From JACDBE01 sp963714055 (lineage in GTDB: Bacteria > Actinomycetota > Acidimicrobiia > Spongiisociales > UBA5794): 64,000 nucleotides of DNA. A program made the translations under genes and the position numbers. The notes under the pieces were generated by a model. It saw only the letters and a list, made by a program, of their open reading frames with translations, was not told where the DNA came from and searched no databases. Where the stretch lies: contig OY970227.1 in the NCBI GenBank assembly GCA_963714055.1, positions 620,001 through 684,000 of the forward strand, written 5' to 3'. This document shows, piece after piece, positions 17,656 to 26,651 of this stretch (positions are counted from its first letter, which is position 1; every line of letters starts with the position of its first letter).

Positions 17656-18320
17656 CCATCCGGGTGGCGGTGGCCGACGATCAACCCCTGGTGCGCACCG
17701 GGTTTGCCGCCATCGTGGCCCATACCAACGACCTGGAACTGGTGGGCGAAGCCGGCAACGGCGACGAAGCGGTGGCGCTGGCCCGGAGCCAGCGACCCGA
17801 TGTCGTGCTCATGGACGTGCGGATGCCGATCGTCGACGGAATCGAGGCGACGCGCCGGATAACCGCCGACCCCGCATGCGCCGGTGTGCGAGTGGTCATC
17901 CTGACCACCTTCGATCTCGACGAATACGTCTACGGTGCCCTCCGAGCCGGTGCCAGCGGCTTCCTTCTCAAGGACGCCGCCCCCGAGGAGGTACTTTCCG
18001 CGGTGCGGGTGGTCGCCGGGGGTGACGCTCTGCTGGCGCCGAGCGTCACCCGCCGCCTCATCGAACGTTTCGCCGATCTGCCCGTCGAACGCCATACCGA
18101 CCCGAAGGTGCTGGCGCGGCTGACCGAGCGGGAGAGGGAAGTCATGGGCCTGGTGGCGCAGGGCCTGTCCAACGCCGAGATCGCCACCCGCATCTTCGTC
18201 AGCCCTGCCACGGCCAAGACGCACGTCGGCCGGGTCCTCACCAAGCTCGGCGTCCACGACCGGGCCCAGCTCGTAATGCTCGCCTACGAGACCGGTCTGG
18301 TCACACCTGGTACGCCCTGA
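17652..18320 (+). CDS. NarL/LuxR-family response regulator
   Basis: This 222-residue protein has a receiver domain (about 1-120): acidic pair ADDQ, phosphoacceptor Asp in VVLMDVRMP near 54, Thr in ILTTFD and Lys in LLKDA. A LuxR helix-turn-helix (about 155-215) follows: LTEREREVMGLVAQGLSNAEIA and SPATAKTHVGRVLTKLG. The start overlaps the kinase stop by 4 nt (ATGA), so the pair is translationally coupled. The ABC transporter starts 116 nt downstream and is the plausible target. Confidence 0.93.
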   Translation: MTIRVAVADDQPLVRTGFAAIVAHTNDLELVGEAGNGDEAVALARSQRPDVVLMDVRMPIVDGIEATRRITADPACAGVRVVILTTFDLDEYVYGALRAGASGFLLKDAAPEEVLSAVRVVAGGDALLAPSVTRRLIERFADLPVERHTDPKVLARLTEREREVMGLVAQGLSNAEIATRIFVSPATAKTHVGRVLTKLGVHDRAQLVMLAYETGLVTPGTP

Positions 18321-18436
18321 GCCGTAGATCCCCTACGCCTGCGGGCTGAGTCCTGATCGGGCCTCATGGGCGACGACGGTGCAAGGCCCGCTTCGTACGG
18401 TCCTCCTAGGCGTCAAACACCAAGGAGAACCGACCC

Positions 18437-19333
18437 ATGCCGACCATCGCCGTCGACGGGCTGACCAAACGGTTCGGCTCCGTTCTCGCCGTCGACAACC
18501 TCACCTTCGAGCTCCCCGAAGGATCCATCACCGGGTTCCTGGGCCGCAACGGGGCGGGCAAGACAACCACCCTGCGCATGCTGTTGGGGCTGGTGCGCCC
18601 GACAGCCGGGACGGCCACCATCGACGGCCACTCCTACGTCGACCTTCCCGCCCCGACCCGCACCGCCGGTGCCGTGCTCGAGTCCTCGAGCTTCCATCCC
18701 GGCAGGACCGCTCGCAACCACCTGCGCGTGCTCGCCACCGCCACGGGCATCCCGGTGCGTCGCGTCGATGAGGTGCTCGACCAGGTCGGGCTCACCGATG
18801 CTGCCCGCCGGCGAGTCGGCGGCTTCTCACTCGGTATGCGCCAGCGTCTCGGCATCGCCGCCGCATTGCTCGGTGACCCTCAGGTACTGCTCCTCGATGA
18901 ACCCACGAATGGGCTCGACCCGCCCGCCGTCCGGTGGCTGCGCGACACGCTGCGACACCTCCGCACCGAGGGCCGGACGATCCTCGTGTCGAGCCATCTG
19001 CTGGCCGAAGTGGCCCAAACCGTGGACCATGTGGTCATCATCGACCAAGGCCGACTCGTGGTCGACTGTCCGCTGGACCAGCTCGCCGCCGCCAGCAGCG
19101 GGGTGCAGGTCCGCACCCCGGATGTCGAACGACTGCAGTTGGCACTCGCCGGTGCGGACATCGAGTCCCACGTCGACACCCCCGAAACGCTCGTCGCCTT
19201 CGCCTCCGCCGAGGCCGTGGGGAGAGCTGTGGCCGCCAGCGGCATCGTCGTCTACGAGATGAGCCTGGTCACCGACTCCCTCGAGGACCTGTTCATGGAG
19301 CTCACCGCTACGACCGAGAAGGATCCCCGATGA
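18437..19333 (+). CDS. ABC transporter ATP-binding protein (drug/lipid export type)
   Basis: The 298-residue single nucleotide-binding subunit has Walker A GRNGAGKTT (about 36-44), a signature region in variant form FSLGMRQRLGIAAALL, Walker B VLLLDEPTNGLDPP and the H-loop SSHLLAE. The C-terminal 80 residues resemble DrrA/CcmA-type exporters with a membrane-partner interface. ATG 18437 has AAGGAGAA 7 nt upstream. The stop overlaps the permease start (ATGA). It energises export by the next gene product and is probably controlled by the upstream two-component pair. Confidence 0.93.
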   Translation: MPTIAVDGLTKRFGSVLAVDNLTFELPEGSITGFLGRNGAGKTTTLRMLLGLVRPTAGTATIDGHSYVDLPAPTRTAGAVLESSSFHPGRTARNHLRVLATATGIPVRRVDEVLDQVGLTDAARRRVGGFSLGMRQRLGIAAALLGDPQVLLLDEPTNGLDPPAVRWLRDTLRHLRTEGRTILVSSHLLAEVAQTVDHVVIIDQGRLVVDCPLDQLAAASSGVQVRTPDVERLQLALAGADIESHVDTPETLVAFASAEAVGRAVAASGIVVYEMSLVTDSLEDLFMELTATTEKDPR

Positions 19334-20070
19334 TCACCCAGATCTCCGCCGAACTGCTCAAACTGCGCACCACGCGCAGCACCAAGGGAGTATTCCTCGG
19401 GGCGGTCCTCGTCGCCGGCCTGCTCGGTGCCGCCACCGTGGGGACCGCCGGCGGAGAGAACGCCGCCCTGGGCAGTGCCGGCAACCTCGCCAACGTGGTC
19501 GGAGCCTCGAGTCTCCCCGCCTTCGTGATGCTCATCGTGGGCATCCTCGCCATGGCCGGCGAGTACCAGCACCGCACCGTCACCTCCACGTTCCTCGCCG
19601 CCCCGCGACGGGGCCGGGTGCTGGTCGCCAAGCTCGTCGCCATTGGTGCCGTAGGGCCCGTCATGACGCTGACGATCGTGGGCGCCGCCCTGGCCGCCGC
19701 CCTGCCCCCCATGTGGGTCGACGGCGCCCCGATCGATCTCATCAATCGCCCGGTCATCGAGGCGTTCGGTGGCAACCTCCTCGCCGCGACGCTGTTCGGA
19801 GTGCTCGGCGTCAGCCTCGGCGCCGTGATCCGCAACCAGCTGGCCGCCGTCACCATTGCGATCGGATGGGCGTTCCTGATCGAGGGCGTCATCTCGGTGT
19901 TCCTCGGCGCCGACACCGTTCGCTGGATGCCCGGGTTCGCCGCCCAAGCCGTCGTCAGCCGGGGAACCGAGCTCCTTCCGCTCTGGACAGCCGTCGGGCT
20001 TCTCGCCGGGTATGCCGTCGTATTCGCCCTCATCGCCAGCCGCCTCACCCTCACCCGAGACGTCACCTGA
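19330..20070 (+). CDS. ABC-2-type transporter permease
   Basis: This 246-residue protein has about six membrane helices. It starts at residue 1 with ITQISAELLKLRTTRSTKGVFLGAVLVAGLLG, the usual cytoplasmic LKLRTTR entry into helix 1 in actinobacterial ABC-2 permeases. MAGEYQHRTVTSTFLAAPRRGRVLVAKL is the typical loop after helix 2. It overlaps the ATPase gene by 4 nt and forms the membrane half of the exporter. The cargo is unknown. Confidence 0.9.
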   Translation: MITQISAELLKLRTTRSTKGVFLGAVLVAGLLGAATVGTAGGENAALGSAGNLANVVGASSLPAFVMLIVGILAMAGEYQHRTVTSTFLAAPRRGRVLVAKLVAIGAVGPVMTLTIVGAALAAALPPMWVDGAPIDLINRPVIEAFGGNLLAATLFGVLGVSLGAVIRNQLAAVTIAIGWAFLIEGVISVFLGADTVRWMPGFAAQAVVSRGTELLPLWTAVGLLAGYAVVFALIASRLTLTRDVT

Positions 20071-20321
20071 CGATCTCCTCTTCAGGTGGAGCCGTGCCGT
20101 TCGGGAGCTCCTGCTGTCCGGGTGCGAGTCCACCACGGGTGAGCATCTGCCCTGCGGTGGCGGGATATCGTGGGGAGGATGGTCCGGCGGCGGTGAGGAA
20201 CCCCGGCAGGATCGCACCAAGACTCAGCGGCCTCCAGAAGTACGCCGCCCGATCGGCGGGAGTACACAGTGAGGCATTGACTATCCGTCGTCCATCTGAC
20301 CGCCGGCCATCCTCGCTGGTG

Positions 20322-20798
20322 TCAACCGGTCCCGTCGCTCGGTTCGAGCACGATCACCGGCGTCTCGGTCGACCGCCGGGCGGCGTGGCCGTCGAGCTGC
20401 GGTTCGACCGCGACCCAGCGTTGCCACAGTCGATCACGCTCGTCCCCGGCGACCCGGACGGCGCGCACCGGGCGCGCCTGCTGGCCCGTCAGGCGAACGA
20501 CGGCATCCGGGTGCGCCTCGAGATTGAGCCACCACGACGGATGGCCCTCGTCCCAGCCGTTCATGGCGAGCACGACGAGTCGCGGGCCGTCCTCGACGTA
20601 GCCGATGATGACGCTGCGTTCTTGCCCGGACTTCCGCCCGACGGTCGTGAGGCGCAGCGCGCCCCAGCCGCGCTTGTTCGACGTGGTCCACAGGAAGCGG
20701 CCGCCACTGAGCTTGTAGAGCGCTCGATGGACGCGCCACGCCACGTGCACGAACCACGGCGGTGGGACTCTCGGCGGCTTGTTTGTCTCGGTGCCCAT
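20322..20798 (-). CDS. Deazaflavin-dependent nitroreductase-family protein
   Basis: The 158-residue protein carries the split-barrel core of the F420-dependent nitroreductase/DDN family: LRLTTVGRKSGQERSVIIGYVEDG, VVLAMNGWDEGHPSWWLNLEAHPDAVVRL and a C-terminal VIVLEPSD strand. GRKSG and the NGW..GHPSWWLNL block line the expected cofactor site. ATG 20798 is chosen because GGGAGGAATC lies directly upstream; the open frame extends further but is low quality. A fragment of a paralogue with the same first residues (MGTE..PPRV) lies at 62205-62274. The substrate is unknown. Confidence 0.85.
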   Translation of the reverse strand: MGTETNKPPRVPPPWFVHVAWRVHRALYKLSGGRFLWTTSNKRGWGALRLTTVGRKSGQERSVIIGYVEDGPRLVVLAMNGWDEGHPSWWLNLEAHPDAVVRLTGQQARPVRAVRVAGDERDRLWQRWVAVEPQLDGHAARRSTETPVIVLEPSDGTG

Positions 20799-20848
20799 GG
20801 CTGATTCCTCCCTGGCGTGACGTTGCTGCCTCGTCGCTCGATTGCCGT

Positions 20849-21505
20849 TCAGTTCAGGCTGAATGGCGGATACCGGTCGGTGACCAGCAGGAACCCGTAG
20901 GCCTGTACTCGAAGGCTCCATCGGCCGACTCCGACCACGAAGTCGAAGAGCCCCCGCGGATACCGTCCGGTGAAGAGGATGGCGAACCAAGCGATCACCA
21001 CTGCGATGATGGCGGCGACGAAGAGAACGGCGAGCACGATGTAGTGGGGAATCGCCAGCAGCCACTTCACCAGAGGCAGCCAACGGTTGAGGTCCTGCTC
21101 GACGTCGGGGTAGTCGATCTCCAGGTGAACCGCCTGCTCCTCCACGGTCGACGGGTACCGATCAGTGAGCAAGACCAGGTACGCACCGACTCGCGTCACG
21201 AAACGCGTCAGCTCTCGGGCGAAGTCGAACCACCATCGTGGGTACCGCACCCGAACGAGGATCATCAGCACCGTTGCCACGAAGAGTCCACCGGTGATCC
21301 CCGCCCCGGTCCTCGTCACCGTGGACACCGTCTCCCCGGTCTGGGTGATCACGGTCACGGTTTCGGTCGCTGCCGCTGACAGCAACGACACGATGATGAT
21401 GGCCGGAATGGCCCAGATCAGCCGGAAGAAGGTCGAAACCCTGTCCAACTTCTCGGGATAGTCGATGTTCAGCCGGGCGGCATACGCCTCGGACGGTGTA
21501 ACCAT
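20849..21505 (-). CDS. DUF4389-family membrane protein
   Basis: The 218-residue protein has the repeated layout of DUF4389: a short LNIDYPEKLDRVSTFFRLIWAIPAIIIVSLLS block, then YPRWWFDFARELTRFVTRVGAYLVLLTDRYPS. Both are repeated as LEIDYPDVEQDLNRWLPLVKWLLAIPHYIVLAVLF and YPRGLFDFVVGVGRWSLRVQAYGFLLVTDRYPPF. At least four transmembrane helices are evident. Function is unknown. It lies 50 nt upstream of the nitroreductase-family gene on the same strand. Confidence 0.9.
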   Translation of the reverse strand: MVTPSEAYAARLNIDYPEKLDRVSTFFRLIWAIPAIIIVSLLSAAATETVTVITQTGETVSTVTRTGAGITGGLFVATVLMILVRVRYPRWWFDFARELTRFVTRVGAYLVLLTDRYPSTVEEQAVHLEIDYPDVEQDLNRWLPLVKWLLAIPHYIVLAVLFVAAIIAVVIAWFAILFTGRYPRGLFDFVVGVGRWSLRVQAYGFLLVTDRYPPFSLN

Positions 21506-21669
21506 GTTCAGCTCCTCACGTTTCTATGGTTGTCTTTCGCTTGGGATGGATCGAGGCTGAGTTCGGCGACGGCTTGAAGTCACCGAAGACCTCGGCCGAT
21601 CCCCTGGTTTCGGATCGACGTCATGTCGCCAAGTCGATGGCGGTACGGCAGTTCCCATGGACGTCGTGG

Positions 21670-22728
21670 TCAGATCGTGATGGCGATCTTTCCTCGTGCC
21701 TGCCCGGCCTCGAGATGTCCCATCGCGGCGGGTACCTCGGCCAGCGGGTAGGTCCTGTCGATGACGGGAGTGACCTGACCGTTCTCGATGAGCGGTGTCA
21801 GCGCCTCCAAGTCGGTGTGACGCTCCTTGGAAGCAAGCATGGTGAGCTTCTGTCCCACGAGCAGCGACAGGGCGAGCGCACGGAGCTGCCGGTCGAAGCC
21901 TCCAATGAGGTTGCCACCCTGTTCCCCACCGACGATGACCAGCGTGCCCTTGGGGGTGAGCGCCCGGCGGAGCCGCGACAGGCTGTTGTTCCCGCCGATG
22001 TCGAGGATGAGGTCGTAGCGGTGGGAACCGTCGAGGTAGTCCTCGCGGGTGTAGTCGACGACATGGTCGGCACCGATGGAACGGACCAGATCGGTCTTGG
22101 CGGTACTCGACACCCCGGTCACCTCTGCTCCAAAGGCCTTGGCGAGTTGGACGGCATAGGTACCGACCCCTCCCGAGGCGCCGACAATGAGCACCTTCTG
22201 TCCTGGCTCGATGTTTCCGGAGTCGCGCAGGCCCTGGAGGGCGGTCCCGGCGGAGATGGGGACCACAGCCGCTTGTTCGAAGCTGAGACCGGCGGGCTTG
22301 TGGGCGAGCTTGTCCTCGCGTGCGGCCGCGTACTCGGCGAAGGAGCCCCGGCTCATTCCGAACACCTCGTCGCCGGGCGCGAACCTGGTCACCTCGGACC
22401 CGACCGTCACGACCGTGCCGGCGACATCCAGTCCGGGCACCCGATTCTTGGGGCGGCGGAACCCGAACCCGATGACTCGCATCAGGTACGGCTTGCCCGC
22501 CATGGAATGCCAGGTGCCTCGATCCATCCCGGCCGCTGCCACCTTGACGAGCACCTCGTTCCCGGCGATCTCAGGCTGGTCGATCTCTGCCAGACGCAGC
22601 ACCTCGCTCGAGCCGTAGGCGTCCTGGACAATGGCCCGCATCGCATCGCTCCTCGGTCCGGAGTCGTGCGCTGCAGAGCCCCGCACGGGTCTGTCGGTCA
22701 CCGGTGTGGTGATTGGATCCACGGTCAT
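21670..22728 (-). CDS. Medium-chain dehydrogenase/reductase, quinone-oxidoreductase type
   Basis: The 352-residue enzyme has a GroES-like N-domain (VLVKVAAAGMDRGTWH, PGLDVAGTV, GDEVFGM) and an NADP-binding Rossmann domain with KVLIVGASGGVGTYAVQLAKAFGAEVTGVSS. Zinc ligands are absent, as in quinone oxidoreductases and enoyl reductases. A 29-residue N-terminal tail precedes the usual start MRAIVQDAYG. The start at 22728 has GAGAGGA before it and should be favoured. It is divergent from a TetR gene with a 26-bp palindrome between, so it is probably the regulated target. The reaction is NADPH-dependent reduction of an unsaturated carbonyl or quinone; the substrate is unknown. Confidence 0.9.
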   Translation of the reverse strand: MTVDPITTPVTDRPVRGSAAHDSGPRSDAMRAIVQDAYGSSEVLRLAEIDQPEIAGNEVLVKVAAAGMDRGTWHSMAGKPYLMRVIGFGFRRPKNRVPGLDVAGTVVTVGSEVTRFAPGDEVFGMSRGSFAEYAAAREDKLAHKPAGLSFEQAAVVPISAGTALQGLRDSGNIEPGQKVLIVGASGGVGTYAVQLAKAFGAEVTGVSSTAKTDLVRSIGADHVVDYTREDYLDGSHRYDLILDIGGNNSLSRLRRALTPKGTLVIVGGEQGGNLIGGFDRQLRALALSLLVGQKLTMLASKERHTDLEALTPLIENGQVTPVIDRTYPLAEVPAAMGHLEAGQARGKIAITI

Positions 22729-22782
22729 GTCCTCTCGTTGGGGGGAGACGGGAGGGCATCGTCGCTGGCGAACGCCTCGACC

Positions 22783-22808
22783 CGTACTAAGTACGCGTAC
22801 TTAGTACG
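22783..22808. promoter_or_regulatory. Perfect 26-bp palindromic TetR operator candidate
   Basis: The 13 bases at 22783-22795 (CGTACTAAGTACG) are followed by their exact reverse complement at 22796-22808. Each arm holds an 11-mer GTACTWAGTAC that is almost self-palindromic; arm centres are 13 bp apart. It lies between the divergent reductase (start 22728) and TetR gene (start 22892). The same half-site recurs at 27922-27956 beside a paralogous TetR. Confidence 0.75.
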
Positions 22809-22891
22809 GTACAGACTATGCTCAGGGCTGGCAAATGGTCCTCCCCGGCTCGATATGGGAGCCCAGGGGTCTCCATCGATGAGGATGTGAA

Positions 22892-23578
22892 ATGCCCACC
22901 GGGAGTGCGGAGAAGCGGGTTCCTCTGAGCCGAGCGCGCGTCCTGCAGACTGCTATCGCCATCGCCGACGCAAGCGGGAGCTCGGCGCTGACGATGCGGT
23001 CCCTCGCCCAGGCGCTTCAGGTGAAGCCAATGGCGGTCTACCACCACGTCGCCAACAAGGAGGAGATCCTCGACGGCATCATCGATCTCGTCTTCTCAGA
23101 GATCGACCTACCCCCCGCCGATGTCGACTGGAAGGCTGCGATGCGTCAGCGAGCCATCGCCGCCCGCAACGTTCTCTCACTTCACCCCTGGGCCATCCCA
23201 CTCATGGAGTCACGAAGCAACCCCGGCCCGGCGACGTTGCGACAACATGACGCAGTCATCGCCACATTCCGTCGAGCCGGCTTCTCCATCCGGATGACGG
23301 CCCACGCCTACTCGCTGCTCGACAGCTATTTGTACGGGTTCGCGCTGCAAGAGTCCGTCTCGCTCCCCTTCGACGCGACAACGGCCCCAGAGTTGGCTGA
23401 GAAGGTTCTGGCGCAATTTCCAACCGACGAATACCCCCACCTGGCCGAGCTGGCGACCGAACACGTCCTCCAGCCCGGCTACGACTATGGCAACGAGTAC
23501 GAGTTCGGACTCGACCTCATCCTCGACGGACTCGAAAGAGAGCCTGCATTCAGACTGACGGGACAGGGAGGCGGCTGA
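22892..23578 (+). CDS. TetR/AcrR-family regulator with TetR-type C-terminal domain
   Basis: The 228-residue protein has an N-terminal HTH (LSRARVLQTAIAIADASG, then LTMRSLAQALQVKPMAVYHHVANKEEILDGI). The C-terminal ligand domain begins DWKAAMRQRAIAARNVL and ends DEYPHLAELATEHV...FGLDLILDGLE. It resembles the regulator at 27965 along its length, so the two are paralogues. It probably binds the palindrome at 22783-22808 and represses itself and the divergent reductase. The inducer is unknown. A GAGGATG stretch sits before ATG 22892. Confidence 0.9.
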   Translation: MPTGSAEKRVPLSRARVLQTAIAIADASGSSALTMRSLAQALQVKPMAVYHHVANKEEILDGIIDLVFSEIDLPPADVDWKAAMRQRAIAARNVLSLHPWAIPLMESRSNPGPATLRQHDAVIATFRRAGFSIRMTAHAYSLLDSYLYGFALQESVSLPFDATTAPELAEKVLAQFPTDEYPHLAELATEHVLQPGYDYGNEYEFGLDLILDGLEREPAFRLTGQGGG

Positions 23579-23581
23579 CCG

Positions 23582-25789
23582 CTAGGAGCCGTCGCCGCCG
23601 GTGCACTGCATGTCGGCCCCGCACAGGCTGAGCCCGCCGCTGCGCACGTCGACCTCGGCGATCAGATCGGTGCGGGGCATGAACCCCACCGCGCCGTCGA
23701 TGGCGAGCATCAGGGAGGCTTCCGCATCCCCGGCGAATTCGAACCGGTAGGTGACGCATCCCCCTGAGAACACGTAGTAGCGGGTGCTGAGCAGATTGGG
23801 CGGGAGCCGCTCCGGGCGCTCGTAGCGCTCGGCGCCGGCCTCGTCGCTGGGCACCGCGGTGGCCCCGTCCACCGAGCACTGATCGGGCGGCAACAGGGTG
23901 ACGGTCAGTGCCCTGTCTCCGCCCAGATCGGAGTCGAGCCAGAACGACCCCCGCTCGTCGTTGACGTGCATCTGGCCGAAGTCCCAGCCGGCGGGGAGTG
24001 CGGCGACGCAGGGGATCTGGGTCGCCGACGGCACGGACTGAGCCATCAGGATCATCACGCTGCTGGTGTCGCAGTGGGGTTCGGCCAAGACCTCGACGTC
24101 GTGGGCCGGGAGGAACATGTTCCCGATCACCCCGAGCATCAGCACCGCCCCGACGATCAGGGCGGCGGCCAGGGCGAACCGTCTGACCCCCCAGCGCTGG
24201 AGCGGAATGGGACGGCGAGCCGGCGCCATCGACCGGAACTCGGCCACCAGGTCGCGCCCGTCCTGCTTCATCACCGCCCGCAACTGAGAGGGGCTGGCGA
24301 TGCCCCTCGTGGCGGCGAACCCCTCGGCGATCTCTTCGGGCGTGAAGAACTGCAGGGCCCGGTCGTACACCCGCTTGGCGTCGGTGCCGACCGCCAGGAC
24401 CAGCATCATGTTGGCCAGGTCGATGGCCTGTCGCCATGGCGACGGGCGAACCTGGACAAAGGCGACGTCGATGAGCTTCACCTCGCCGTCGTGGACCATC
24501 AGGTTGGCCGGCTTGATGTCCCGATGGGCAAGTCCCGCATCCCACAGGCGGCGCACCACCATCAGCCCACTGTCGACGATGGAGTCGTCCACCGTCGCTT
24601 CGGTGATCTCCACGGCGTCGTCGAGGAACTCGGTGACCAGCAGGTACTCCCGCTCCGGGGTGAGCTCGACGATCCCGAACGTGGCTGCGGTGGGGATCCC
24701 GACGTCGTGCACAACCCGGGCGGTGTAGTCCTCGTACTCCACCAGCCGGCGCACACTTCCGAACGGCCTCTCGTCCTCGAGGCGCCCGTACAGCAAGGTC
24801 CTCCCCAGCTTGTACCAGCGGTCGGCGCGCACATGGGTCATCGAGTACAACTTGGCGAAGAGGTACTCGTCCGGGTCACCCGCCACGGTCAGCCGGAGCG
24901 GGGTCGATCCACCGGAGCCCGCCAGCCCCACCGGCCTGATGTCCTTCACGATGAGGCCCAATTGAGCGCTCACCGCGACCTTCACCGCCTCCCCACGCCG
25001 CCCGCTGATGTCGAGGTGCGCCGTCTTGCCCCGCCGGTACGTCACCGGGTACACCGCGTTCGGGGTGAAGAACCGGAAGGCGTTGACCAGAATCCCCATG
25101 CACAAGGCGACGGCGAGCACGATGTCGAAGGGATGATCGACCGCCAGATACAGGCGGGCGAAGGCGAACACACCGATGAGGCCGGCAGCGGCCCATTTCG
25201 CCATCCTCCGCGCCGGCCCGGGGACCGTCAGCCCGTAGACGATCCCCAGCAACAGCATGGTCACCACCACCACTGGGGGCGACGGGAGCGAGAACCCGGC
25301 CCACCGTCCGATGGTGGTTACGTCGTAGGGCCGGGGCCGAGTGAAGCCGTTGTACAGGATGTCGCCGCCGACCAACTCGACCAGCGCCACACCCCCGAGG
25401 AAGGTGAACAGGTGCCGCCAGCGCTTGAATACCACGAGGGCCAGCAACAGCCCGATACCGACGACGGTGACCGTCCACCCGGAGAACCACGCATCGACCT
25501 CGGTGAGCGCTTCCGACAGCCAACCGGTGCGGAACCCGGCGACGAAGCGGAGCACGGCGGCGTCGAACTGGTCGGTGACGCGCCGGGCGTCGCGGAACAG
25601 CGCGCACGCCACCACCCAGGCGAGCAGCAGCACCAAGCCGACCAGCCAGGTTCGGCCCGTGAACCCGAGGCTGCGGGGAAGTGGAGCCGGGCTGCCCGTG
25701 GGGCGGCGCATCCGACCCGTCTGGCGCACCGACTTCGGGACCGTGGCTGGCGGCGGAGGATCGAGGATGGTTGGAGGGTCAGCAGTCAC
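23582..25789 (-). CDS. Fusion of a degenerate PAP2-type membrane domain and a protein-kinase-like domain
   Basis: From GTG 25789 the product is 735 residues. Residues about 45-260 form a six-helix PAP2-like domain. Its catalytic motifs are eroded: FTRPRP lacks the leading Lys, PSGH is PSPP, and the third motif reads ARLYLAVDHPFD. Residues about 270-560 resemble a RIO/lipopolysaccharide-kinase-like fold with LLVTEFLDDAVE, catalytic loop LAHRDIKPANLMVHDG and DVAF where DFG is expected. A transmembrane helix (about 590-610) leads to a roughly 125-residue extracytoplasmic tail rich in Cys. It may be a membrane-anchored kinase or lipid-linked sensor; its ligand is unknown. A 42-residue extension to 25915 is possible. 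Confidence 0.75.
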   Translation of the reverse strand: MTADPPTILDPPPPATVPKSVRQTGRMRRPTGSPAPLPRSLGFTGRTWLVGLVLLLAWVVACALFRDARRVTDQFDAAVLRFVAGFRTGWLSEALTEVDAWFSGWTVTVVGIGLLLALVVFKRWRHLFTFLGGVALVELVGGDILYNGFTRPRPYDVTTIGRWAGFSLPSPPVVVVTMLLLGIVYGLTVPGPARRMAKWAAAGLIGVFAFARLYLAVDHPFDIVLAVALCMGILVNAFRFFTPNAVYPVTYRRGKTAHLDISGRRGEAVKVAVSAQLGLIVKDIRPVGLAGSGGSTPLRLTVAGDPDEYLFAKLYSMTHVRADRWYKLGRTLLYGRLEDERPFGSVRRLVEYEDYTARVVHDVGIPTAATFGIVELTPEREYLLVTEFLDDAVEITEATVDDSIVDSGLMVVRRLWDAGLAHRDIKPANLMVHDGEVKLIDVAFVQVRPSPWRQAIDLANMMLVLAVGTDAKRVYDRALQFFTPEEIAEGFAATRGIASPSQLRAVMKQDGRDLVAEFRSMAPARRPIPLQRWGVRRFALAAALIVGAVLMLGVIGNMFLPAHDVEVLAEPHCDTSSVMILMAQSVPSATQIPCVAALPAGWDFGQMHVNDERGSFWLDSDLGGDRALTVTLLPPDQCSVDGATAVPSDEAGAERYERPERLPPNLLSTRYYVFSGGCVTYRFEFAGDAEASLMLAIDGAVGFMPRTDLIAEVDVRSGGLSLCGADMQCTGGDGS

Positions 25790-26081
25790 GTCAGGACCTG
25801 CCGGCGCAGCCAACGTGCCCGCATGGCGTAATCGAGGCGGCAAACGACGCCGCGACGACCGAAGTGATCGGACGCCACTGCATCGGGCCTCCCTCTCGAT
25901 GCACAGGATACGCACGCGGCCTCGAGACGACCTAGCTGGGTCCGCGGGCAGGAGCGTTCGGATGACTTACCCGCCGGCCCCAGCAGTGGCCAAGGTCGCA
26001 AGGCCGAACCGGGCATCGAAGGCATCGTCATCCGAGCCATGGAGTCCCAGCCGTAGACAGGGGCCGGTAGGCTCGCCGGCG

Positions 26082-26651
26082 ATGGCGTCCGCCTCTGAGG
26101 TCGAGCGATGGTCCGGGTTCAAGGTATGGCTGTTCTCGCTGCGTAACCGCACTCCGGACAGCAACTTGGTGGCGGTCGATCGGGTCGCCCCCGGACCCGG
26201 TGACCGGTTCCTCGACCTCGGCTGCGGATTGGGCGCCGCCGTGGAGCGGGCGGCGTCGATGGGAGCCGATGTCGCCGGCGTCGACCCGAGCCCGGCGATG
26301 CTGGACAAGGCCCGCCGGCGTGTCCCGGAGGCCACGTTTGCCGTCGGCTCCGCCGAGGAAATCCCCTTCCCGGACGGCGCTTTCACCGTGGTGATCGCCG
26401 TGGCCACCTACCACCACTGGGCCAACCAGGTCGCCGGTCTCGCCGAGACGCGCCGGGTACTCGCCCCCGGCGGTCGCCTCCTGATCGTGGAGCGCAGGCT
26501 GAGACGCCGCAAGGGCCATGGCCTCCATCCCGACACCGCACGTGAGGTGGCGACGAAGCTGCGCGGCGCCGCGTTCACCTCCGCGGCCATCGAGGACCTT
26601 CGAGTCGGCCGCAGGGTGTACCTGGCCATTTCGGCATCGGCACCTGCCTGA
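26082..26651 (+). CDS. Class I SAM-dependent methyltransferase
   Basis: The 189-residue protein has motif I FLDLGCGLGAAVERAA, an acidic post-I strand GVDPSPAML, motif II region FPDGAFTVVIAVATYHHW and motif III LAPGGRLLIVER. This is the UbiE/Methyltransf_11 pattern. It starts at ATG 26082 and ends exactly where the convergent VOC gene ends (26651/26652). The methyl acceptor is unknown. Confidence 0.85.
   Translation: MASASEVERWSGFKVWLFSLRNRTPDSNLVAVDRVAPGPGDRFLDLGCGLGAAVERAASMGADVAGVDPSPAMLDKARRRVPEATFAVGSAEEIPFPDGAFTVVIAVATYHHWANQVAGLAETRRVLAPGGRLLIVERRLRRRKGHGLHPDTAREVATKLRGAAFTSAAIEDLRVGRRVYLAISASAPA

Noticed and set aside
20082..20275. Short frames on both strands between the ABC permease and the nitroreductase-family gene
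   Set aside because: No start signal or family match. One + strand stretch (RLSGLQKYAARSAGVH) looks coding-like but cannot be placed.
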